DNA of 64,000 bases from Orychophragmus violaceus (lineage: Eukaryota > Streptophyta > Magnoliopsida > Brassicales > Brassicaceae), in NCBI GenBank assembly GCA_030180135.1, contig CM058236.1, forward strand, positions 11,305,357 to 11,369,356, read 5' to 3'. Of the stretch, positions 56,798 to 64,000 are shown in pieces. The first letter of the stretch is position 1. Every line of letters begins with the position of its first letter. The position numbers and the translations under genes were made by a program. Under the pieces are notes generated by a model. The model made no database searches, had not been told where the DNA came from, and was given only the letters and a program-made list of their open reading frames with translations.

Positions 56798-56809
56798 GAC
56801 TCGCCGTCT

Positions 56810-59800
56810 TTAGTGGTACTCCTTCAGGCTTGCCGAGTTCCAGGATCGAGGTAAAGCCTGGCCTTTTGTTGACTCAAGCTCGTAGACTCCTGGTTTGACG
56901 ACTTTGGTGACTTTGTAGGGTCCTTCCCATTTTGCCCCAAGTTTTCCTGCTCTCCACTCCTTGGTGTTTTCGTACACTTTACGGAGGACGAAGTCACCGA
57001 CTTGAAAATGGCGTTCCTTGACTTTCTGGTTGTAGTACCGAGCTGCGAGCTGTTGGTAGTTCTGAATCCTGAGTAGGGCTCGATCCCGTTCTTCCTCTAA
57101 GGTGTCGAGAGCCTGGATTAGCATTTTTTCATTGATTTCGGTATGGTGCGGCATGAGAGAGCGGCGGAGAGTGTAAATGTTAGCTTCTGCCGGTACCATT
57201 GCTTCCACGCCAAAGGCTAAGGAAAATGGGGTGGCTCCTGTTGCACTGCGGGGTGTCGTTCTATGCGACCAGAGGACTCCGTCTAACTCATCTGCCCAAA
57301 CTCCTTTTTTGTTTTCGAGGCGTTTTTTGATGCCGGCAATGATGGTTTTATTTGTGGCTTCGGCTTGGCCATTCCCCTGAGGATACCTTGGTGTCGACTT
57401 GCTAAGGCGTATATCCCACTTCTTGCAGAATCCTTCGAATACTTTCGAGATGAACTGTGAGCCGTTATCTGTGACGATCTCATAAGGTAGCCCAAAACGA
57501 CATATTATATATTTCCAGACGAAATTTTGAACCTCGACATCGTGGATGGCGACGTAAGCCTTGGCCTCTACCCACTTTGTGAAGTAGTCGGTCATAATGA
57601 GCAGAAAACGTCTTTGATTGGATAACGGTAATGGTCCAACGATATCCATTGCCCATCTCATGAATGGGTAAGCCGCAGTTGACGTTGTGAGCAGCTCTGT
57701 AGGTCGATGTATGAATGGCGCATGTCGCTGACACTTTTCACACTTGTTAGAATAGGTCTCGCAGTCGGTTATCATAGTCGGCCAATAGTGACCATTTAAC
57801 TTGATTTTGAGGGCGAGAGATCTGCCCCCGGAGTGGTTTCCGCATGCTCCAGAGTGCGTTTCTTCGAGAACCCGATTTACTTCGTCTCCGTTTATGCATC
57901 TGAGGAGGATCTTGTTAGCTGAGTATTTGTAGAGGATACCGTCATGTATAGTGTACCGCGCGCTTCTGACTTTAAGTCGTCGTGCTTCCCATTTATCTTC
58001 TGGGAGCTTCCCTTCCGTCAGGTATGCTCTTATCGGAAGTCGCCAGTCTTTGTTGTCGTCGGTTAGAACAGCGATGAGGTCTACGCCCTTTGCTTGAATA
58101 TTGTAGCACATGTCGTTTTTATCACTCAGGATTATTTCTTCATTTTCTTCCTGAGTGCTTTCGGGGGGCGGGATGCTTGGCTCGTGGATCGTTTCTACCG
58201 GGATCTGTCGACAGAGATTGGGATTAGATGCCAGCGATGCAAGTGCATCTGCCGGGGCATTCTCCTTTCTTGGTATCTGGACAATGTCGAAAAATTCGAA
58301 AGAACTGGTGAGTTCCAACGCCGTCTTTCGATAAGCCTCCATTCGTTCATTTTTAGCTTCGTAGTCGCCGTTGATCTGGTTGGCTACAAGCATGGAATCA
58401 CAGTGGGCCAAGAGATGTCGTACTCCGATTTCTCTGGCTAGTCTGAGACCGGCTAACAAAGCTTCGTACTCGGCTGTGTTGTTAGAAGCCGTGAAACCTA
58501 GTTTGAATGACTGTTCTAATACCTCGCCGGTTGGTGATATGAGACGTATCCCTATCCCGGCTCCTTTTTTAGATGAAGCCCCGTCCACGAACAGTTTCCA
58601 ATTTTTGTCTTCTGTCTCGGTACCGACATCCAATTCAGGTGATAATTCGACAAGGAAATCAGCTATTACCTGCGACTTGGCGGTTGTCCTGTTCCTGTAC
58701 TCGATGTCGTACTCGCTTAACTCTATTGCCCACTTGGCTAGACGACCAGACTGCCCCGGGCTATGAAGGACTGTTCGAAGAGGTTGGCTGCTCAATACGG
58801 CAATCGGATGTGATTGGAAATACGGTCGTAGTTTTCGTGCCGAGATGACGACTGCGAAAGCTAGTTTTTCCATTGCAGGGTACCTAGTTTCGGCTCCGTT
58901 CATCGTTTTGCTGACGTAGAAGATCGGCTTCTGTTCTCCTCGATCTTCCCGAACTAACACGCCGCTCACTGCTGTCGTTGAAACGGCTATGTAAAGCAAC
59001 AATGTCTCACCATTCTCGGGTTTAGACAGTATCGGTGGATTCGACAAGTAGTCCTTGAGTTGAATGAAGGCTTCTTGACATTTCTCATCCCACACGAATC
59101 TTTTATTCCCTCGTAGGAGCTCGTAGAAAGGCAGACATTTATCCGTTGACCGGGATATAAATCTGTTCAAGGCGGCTATGCGGCCAGTGAGGCGTTGTAC
59201 CTCTCGAGTGTTCTTGGGAGATGGTAAGTCGATAATGGCTGTGATCTGCTTTGGATTAGCTTCTATTCCTCTCTGAGTTACCACGTATCCTAGGAATTCT
59301 CCCGATGTTACCCCAAATGTACACTTAGTTGGATTAAGTTTCATGCCGTATCGGTTAAGGATGTTAAAACATTCCTTTAAATGACCGACATGCTGAGAGG
59401 CAATCAGGGATTTGACTAGCATGTCGTCGATATAAACTTCCATTGTTGCGCCAAGTTGTCCTGCAAACATCCGGTTTACCAGCCGCTGGTAGGTGGCGCC
59501 GGCGTTTTTGAGGCCGAAAGGCATGACTTTGTAGCAATACGTGCCTCGTTCAGTGATGAAGGCCGTCTTTTCTCTGTCGTCTGGGTTCATGAGGATTTGG
59601 TTATATCCTGAGAACGCATCCATGAACGATAGCAGTTCGTTCCCGGCCGTCGCCTCAACAAGTCGGTCGATGTGCGGCAGCGGGAAACTATCCTTGGGGC
59701 AAGCTTTGTTGAGGTCCGTGAAGTCGACACACACTCTCCACTTCCCATTTTTCTTCTTTACGACCACTGGATTGGCCAGCCAGTCAGGATATTTGACTTC

Positions 59801-62593
59801 TTGGATTGAACCGGCTTCGAGTAGTTTCTCTACTTCATCATTGACTGCTTTAGCTCTTTCTGGGCCGAGTTTTCGCCTCTTTTGCTTGACTGGCTTGTAG
59901 GTCGGATCGACATTCAACTCGTGAGTTGTAATGGTTGGGTTGATACCCTTCATATCCTTCATTGTCCACGCAAACGTTGTAACGTTTTGCTGTAGGAAGG
60001 TGATTAGTTCCTCTTTGATGTCGTCCGGTAATCCTGCGCCAATGCCCACACACTTGCTTGCATCTGATTCGTCAATGATGACTTGCTGGATTAGTTCTTT
60101 CTCCGGTCCTTTTCTTCCGTGTTCTGTGTTGATCATGCAGGAAGGCACCCTGATCTTGTGTTCTCTTGCGAAACACGACCGACTTGCGCTTTGGCATCCT
60201 TTGACTGTCTGAATTCCTTTGGGTGTCGGGAATTTCAGACATTGATGGTATGTCGAGGATACCGCCTTCATGCTATATAGCCATGGAGTTCCAAGGATCA
60301 CGTTATAGATGGTTAGCTTGTCAATGACGTGAAACCTCACCAATCTGTTAACTCCTCCTGCGAAGACAGGCAACTTGATCGTTCCAATCGTGTACGTTGT
60401 CTCACTTGTGAACCCGGTGAGCGGCTTGGCCTTTTGCTTGATATCCTCCTCCTTAATGTCCATCTTCTTGAGTGTATCTAGGAAAATTAAGTCTATCGAA
60501 CTCCCGGTGTCCACCAGTATTCGAGATACTTGGCAACTTCCGATCAGAAGCTCAACCACCAGTGGGTCGTTATGAGGGTAGTGAGTCCCATAGAGGTCCT
60601 GGTCGGTAAAGATGACGGGCGGATCGTCTGATAGGATTGGTTGAGGCGCCTTTTGCGCGGCCAATGCTAGGCGTTCATAGACCTTGATTGACCGGACCGA
60701 ATCATTTACGGAGATTAGACCACCCATGATCATGTTGATTCTTCGGATGGTCTTGGGGGTTTCTTCTTCGTCCTCCTCTTCTTCTTCACGGTTACGTTTT
60801 AAAGCTATGCTTTTGATACGCCGTGGCGGCTTATCTTGCTTGGGAGCCTGCTCGTCAGCTTTGTCTTCCTTCTTTTCCGACTCTTCCTTCTTCAACCTCT
60901 CGATGGCCGCCTTTATTTCCTCATTCGAAAGTCGGGAGTAGAGTGCGTTTCTGAGGTTCCGACATTCAGCTGTGTCGTGCGACGTAGCTTGATGGTATTC
61001 GCAGTACTTGTCTCCCGTGGTGGAAGCTGTCTGCTGTGCCTTCTTTGTCTCTTTACCTCTCTTATTCCACGGTTTTGATGACCGGGACTTGTCGGTACCG
61101 TCTACCACCATTGTTTTGGCGTTTTTGCTGTCGTAGTGCTGTCTGGGTTCTCTTTCTTCCTTCCTATCTGTTTGTTTACCAGAACCAAACCTCTTTGCCA
61201 GTGCGACTTTCTTCTCCTCCAATTCCACGAACTTGTTTGCTCGATGGAGTGCGTCTTCGATGGTTAATGGCGGGTTGACGACTAAATCTTGGTAAAATGG
61301 CGACTCGTGCCAGACGGCGTTTGTCAGGGCTGCGATAGTGAATTTATCAGGTGCCTCAGCTCGCGTCATCACTGCCCTGAACCTCTCTACGAAATCTTTC
61401 AAAGTTTCCTTCTTCTCTTGCGTCATTGATATCAACGCGCTTAGTGAAGTATCTTTGCGAATGTAGGCAAAGTGATGCCTTACGAATGCCCATGTCAGAT
61501 CCGAGAAGCTGTCAATTGATTTGGAGGGAAGTCGGGAGAACCAGTTCAGCGCGTCTCCTTCCAGGGTTTCGGTGAACAGTTGGCAGAAGCCGATGTCACG
61601 CTCCTCATTCGACGAGAACCGCGCCTTTGCCGCCATGATTTTGAACGTCGTAAGATGGGTCGCTGGATCTTTTGTGCCGTCGTACATTGGTAGTCTGAGC
61701 TTTTCTCTTTGCCTGATATACGTGTTTGTGATGCGCGAGGTAAAGGGAGTCCTACGAGTTTCCTCGATGATTCGGTCTATCTCGGGTGCGGATCCCTTCA
61801 CGCCATGGACCTCCCCTTTTAATTCTTTTAGGGTGTCTTTGAGCTCAATCAGTTGTTTTTCGACATGGTTGCGACTTGCTCCGCGAATAGACGCTCCGTG
61901 AGTTTTCTCGTACGACATACCTCGCTCGCGGCGATAGTTGTCTCGGTGTGAGCCATTCTCACGTCGCGAATTTCGTCTGTGGTGCACGTCCCGTGTCTGG
62001 TGACTGGTATATTCTCCTCTGTCGGGTGAATACCTCTCATCACTTTGGCTGTTATGTCTCTGACTTTCGCCCCGTTTGGGTCTTTCAGAACCTTCCCTCC
62101 GATGTGAGCTCCGCTCGCGAGCATCCTGGTCGCCCTCCTTCCGCGGGTTGCTCCTGGACTCGCTGCTGTGGCTCTGTTCATGGTGGCTTTCCTCAGATGT
62201 GCTATAGACCAGTCGTCTAGCGACTTTGTCTTTCACCTTTGAAGGCACCTCTTTCCTAGGTTTTCTCGACCGTTGTCCTGAAAGGATCTTAGCTTGCTCT
62301 GTCTGCAGTAGGTCGATTTTCTTTGAGAACGTTTTGATCAAGTCGTTCTGTGACTCGATCTTGGCCATTAGAGTGGCTAAGGTCTTGTCTTGCTCGATCT
62401 GAGCTTCTGTTTCGCTGAGTGACGGGGCATGTTTGCCGTCATCCCGAGCTTTGTTCTTGGCGGTGTTTCGCGGCTGCTTGCCGCCTTTGGCAGCCTCATC
62501 TTCGTGATCACTCTGGTCGTAATCACTTTCATCATGAATGCTTAGGTCAACCATTGGATTTTCCGGATCGATTTCTTTCCTGTTTCCCGACAT
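56810..62593 (-). CDS. Tat-2 Gag-Pol polyprotein (intact, 1927 aa)
   Basis: One open frame with all Ty3/gypsy domains in order. Gag has a charged N-terminus with Ser/Arg/Glu-rich 110-240, core ~270-470 and zinc-knuckle-like CEYHQATSHDTAECRNL at ~530. Protease has ILVDTGSSIDLIF at ~693. RT spans ~900-1180 with VDFTDLNKACPKD and catalytic YIDDMLVK at ~1054. A first RNase H-like connection has the catalytic Asp replaced (LLLYIAVSTTAVSGVL). A second, archaeal-type RNase H at ~1332-1460 has LFVDGASSKKGAGIG, a feature known for Tat elements. Integrase at ~1575-1927 has HSGACGNHSGG, CEKCQRHAP, WAMDIVGPLP, VTDNGSQFISK and GNGQAEATNK. No stop or shift is visible, so an active protein is possible, but its 5' LTR promoter is missing. 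Confidence 0.97.
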   Translation of the reverse strand: MSGNRKEIDPENPMVDLSIHDESDYDQSDHEDEAAKGGKQPRNTAKNKARDDGKHAPSLSETEAQIEQDKTLATLMAKIESQNDLIKTFSKKIDLLQTEQAKILSGQRSRKPRKEVPSKVKDKVARRLVYSTSEESHHEQSHSSESRSNPRKEGDQDARERSSHRREGSERPKRGESQRHNSQSDERYSPDRGEYTSHQTRDVHHRRNSRRENGSHRDNYRRERGMSYEKTHGASIRGASRNHVEKQLIELKDTLKELKGEVHGVKGSAPEIDRIIEETRRTPFTSRITNTYIRQREKLRLPMYDGTKDPATHLTTFKIMAAKARFSSNEERDIGFCQLFTETLEGDALNWFSRLPSKSIDSFSDLTWAFVRHHFAYIRKDTSLSALISMTQEKKETLKDFVERFRAVMTRAEAPDKFTIAALTNAVWHESPFYQDLVVNPPLTIEDALHRANKFVELEEKKVALAKRFGSGKQTDRKEEREPRQHYDSKNAKTMVVDGTDKSRSSKPWNKRGKETKKAQQTASTTGDKYCEYHQATSHDTAECRNLRNALYSRLSNEEIKAAIERLKKEESEKKEDKADEQAPKQDKPPRRIKSIALKRNREEEEEDEEETPKTIRRINMIMGGLISVNDSVRSIKVYERLALAAQKAPQPILSDDPPVIFTDQDLYGTHYPHNDPLVVELLIGSCQVSRILVDTGSSIDLIFLDTLKKMDIKEEDIKQKAKPLTGFTSETTYTIGTIKLPVFAGGVNRLVRFHVIDKLTIYNVILGTPWLYSMKAVSSTYHQCLKFPTPKGIQTVKGCQSASRSCFAREHKIRVPSCMINTEHGRKGPEKELIQQVIIDESDASKCVGIGAGLPDDIKEELITFLQQNVTTFAWTMKDMKGINPTITTHELNVDPTYKPVKQKRRKLGPERAKAVNDEVEKLLEAGSIQEVKYPDWLANPVVVKKKNGKWRVCVDFTDLNKACPKDSFPLPHIDRLVEATAGNELLSFMDAFSGYNQILMNPDDREKTAFITERGTYCYKVMPFGLKNAGATYQRLVNRMFAGQLGATMEVYIDDMLVKSLIASQHVGHLKECFNILNRYGMKLNPTKCTFGVTSGEFLGYVVTQRGIEANPKQITAIIDLPSPKNTREVQRLTGRIAALNRFISRSTDKCLPFYELLRGNKRFVWDEKCQEAFIQLKDYLSNPPILSKPENGETLLLYIAVSTTAVSGVLVREDRGEQKPIFYVSKTMNGAETRYPAMEKLAFAVVISARKLRPYFQSHPIAVLSSQPLRTVLHSPGQSGRLAKWAIELSEYDIEYRNRTTAKSQVIADFLVELSPELDVGTETEDKNWKLFVDGASSKKGAGIGIRLISPTGEVLEQSFKLGFTASNNTAEYEALLAGLRLAREIGVRHLLAHCDSMLVANQINGDYEAKNERMEAYRKTALELTSSFEFFDIVQIPRKENAPADALASLASNPNLCRQIPVETIHEPSIPPPESTQEENEEIILSDKNDMCYNIQAKGVDLIAVLTDDNKDWRLPIRAYLTEGKLPEDKWEARRLKVRSARYTIHDGILYKYSANKILLRCINGDEVNRVLEETHSGACGNHSGGRSLALKIKLNGHYWPTMITDCETYSNKCEKCQRHAPFIHRPTELLTTSTAAYPFMRWAMDIVGPLPLSNQRRFLLIMTDYFTKWVEAKAYVAIHDVEVQNFVWKYIICRFGLPYEIVTDNGSQFISKVFEGFCKKWDIRLSKSTPRYPQGNGQAEATNKTIIAGIKKRLENKKGVWADELDGVLWSHRTTPRSATGATPFSLAFGVEAMVPAEANIYTLRRSLMPHHTEINEKMLIQALDTLEEERDRALLRIQNYQQLAARYYNQKVKERHFQVGDFVLRKVYENTKEWRAGKLGAKWEGPYKVTKVVKPGVYELESTKGQALPRSWNSASLKEYH

Positions 62594-62618
62594 CTCGTTC
62601 AGAAATTTCTCTTAGAAG

Positions 62619-62636
62619 TCCCCACAGACGGCGCCA
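62619..62636 (-). promoter_or_regulatory. Tat-2 primer-binding site
   Basis: Minus strand TGGCGCCGTCTGTGGGGA, two bases inside the LTR; same 18-mer as Tat-1. Confidence 0.85.
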
Positions 62637-62638
62637 AT

Positions 62639-62849
62639 TGTAAAATCTCAACTCGGTCTATCTAAAGATAGAAAGAGTTTTAGGGTTTGTAAATTAGGGA
62701 TTCTAAAAGAAGGATTTAAGAACGCGGTGAGATTTGGGAGTTTAGGGTTTAAAGCCGGTGTTTCCGAGGTGGAAGCCGGTAAAGAATGTTATGAAAGTCG
62801 CCGGAGAGATTTTAGGTTTTATATCGCTCTAAAGTCTCTTAAATATTCA
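62639..62849 (-). repeat. Tat-2 5' LTR, truncated (about 211 of 536 bp)
   Basis: Matches the inner end of 52027-52562 as far as AAAGTCTCT, then AAATATTCA with a small deletion, then unrelated DNA. The missing part is U3 with the TATA-like box seen in the 3' LTR at 52278-52290. Confidence 0.88.
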
Positions 62850-64000
62850 TTAAATATAATCTTCAGTCATGAAGCAAAGCGAACCCAACATCATAACGAA
62901 CGAGATCGACTCAATCCGTAGACAACATCGTCAAATCTCAAGTACTTTAATGGGCGTCCGATCTGTTACATTTTTGGATCAAAAGTCATTAAGTCGTAAA
63001 AACTAAACTAAAATCTCAGAGAAATTTGGCTCTTAGGTTCTATATTGAGTCACAATTCGACTAGGCTAAGGCTTGAGTTCATTATAGAGTGTTCGATCAT
63101 TCGAGTTTGACTCCAAGCTTACTTAAATCAAGCTTCCTAATTGGTTAAATTTCGAGTACGAATGGGTTGGCCCGCGTTTCATCAGGAACTCGAGGCCGCA
63201 ATTTAAGTTTCTTTACGTAGCCAAATTTTCTTGGTTTAAACAAAATCAAGAAAACAGTCCAACCTTATTTTCATAATAAGTTCGATTAATTGGGATCGAT
63301 GGTAGCTTGCTAATTGAGAAGTCCAAAACTTTTTTTGGCATTCATCTCCGCTTGTGCCACATGCTTCTTAGCTTGGGAGGCTCACTATTTGCCAAACTTT
63401 GGTCAACTCCATAAAAGCACATATGAGAAAGGTCAAAATTAATTCCAAGGAACACACATCTTGGAAAAACCCGACCATGAAATCACTTTCTTTAAAAGAA
63501 AAAGTTAAACTTAGACGAGTCGCATCATATGCCTAAAGTAACCCGACCTAAAGTAAATCGAGAGTTACGAACAGTTCATATGCACTAGTCAATCAATTCA
63601 TACACGTGTAAGGATTAGTTGTTTTAACTGCGATATCACATCCAAGCACATCACATGATTGAGACAACACCCCAATTAGGGTCAAAAATCATTATAAGGT
63701 TATATCACCTTTCATTTACTATCCCAAAGTCGAACCTACACGGTTAAACAACGTAAAACAATTTGTTCTAGAATTACACTAACAAGCTAAGGACCAATCT
63801 GGCAGGTCCCAATCGGGCAGGTCCCAATCGGTTTATCAAAGCAGTTCATAGTAATCTCTATAAATGTGATCCCTTAACCGGATCAATTATATAAATCATG
63901 GAACAAACTAAAAAGTCATCTTGAGTATGTGATAACAAGGATTTTGCAATCCTTTGAGGTACCAATTCCTCAAGCTTATCGTGTAGCCTTGAGGTATCGA
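62850..64000. other. Intergenic DNA right of Tat-2
   Basis: No gene, RNA gene or element end recognised. A short direct repeat TC(GG/TG)GCAGGTCCCAATCGG lies near 63800. Sequence texture resembles 50600-52026. Confidence 0.4.

Larger units (their letters stand above)
52027..62849 (-). mobile_element. Tat-type Ty3/gypsy element Tat-2, coding-complete but LTR-truncated
   Basis: Left LTR 52027-52562 complete (TGTAAAATCTC...GACTCTAACA as read on plus). Right LTR begins 62639 but loses similarity after about 62849. Both coding units are open: gag-pol on minus and a four-exon gene on plus. The primer-binding site and G-run/CTTA polypurine tract match Tat-1. No right-hand target duplication can be found because the right LTR end is deleted. 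Confidence 0.93.

Overview
The window is plant nuclear DNA from repeat-rich, probably pericentromeric chromatin of a crucifer (Brassicaceae). The family call rests on the transposon families seen (Athila, Tat, a Katydid-like TRIM, a hAT MITE) and on the two host loci, a ZPR1 pseudogene and a CW/MBD-type gene, which resemble Arabidopsis genes in sequence and exon layout. The species cannot be fixed by eye.

Layout. 1-9929 is the decayed 3' half of an Athila-type Ty3/gypsy element: RT end/RNase H, integrase, an env-like ORF-1 remnant and a long LTR-like tract. A 3.56-kb env+LTR segment is duplicated in tandem. 9930-15459 is AT-rich DNA with a ~0.6-kb foldback and a 712-bp insert between perfect 35-bp direct repeats. 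15460-17847 is an intron-bearing ZPR1 pseudogene with several independent lesions. 18435-20910 (minus) is the one apparently intact host gene. Its ten exons join in phase into a 432-residue protein combining a CW-type zinc finger, a methyl-CpG-binding domain (MBD), a basic central region and a C-terminal FKBP domain resembling nuclear FKBP43. I regard this MBD-FKBP chimera as the most interesting object here. 21303-21878 is a hAT-type MITE with a perfect 8-bp target duplication. 21899-22970 is a coiled-coil pseudogene split by a TRIM element.

25574-49997 is a Tat-type Ty3/gypsy element (Tat-1, coding on minus) with near-identical LTRs and a 5-bp target duplication. Its pol has lost the whole RT/RNase H block. 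A second, intron-containing gene runs on its opposite strand. Exon 1 of that gene is interrupted by Ty1/copia element A (26635-41630), whose 3' LTR is in turn interrupted by Ty1/copia element B (33712-41417). Both have LTRs that look identical by eye and perfect target duplications. Copia B has an intact 1325-residue gag-pol. Copia A keeps an intact gag but a ruined pol, as expected of a partner moved in trans.

52027-62849 is a second Tat element (Tat-2) with an intact 1927-residue gag-pol on minus and an intact four-exon gene on plus (804 residues, putative gypsy-type transposon family). The two are convergent, with an 87-bp tandem array and short repeats between their 3' ends. The gag-pol-side LTR is truncated and has lost its TATA box. 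Sequence outside these elements (22971-25573, 50003-52026, 62850-64000) shows no gene I can support.
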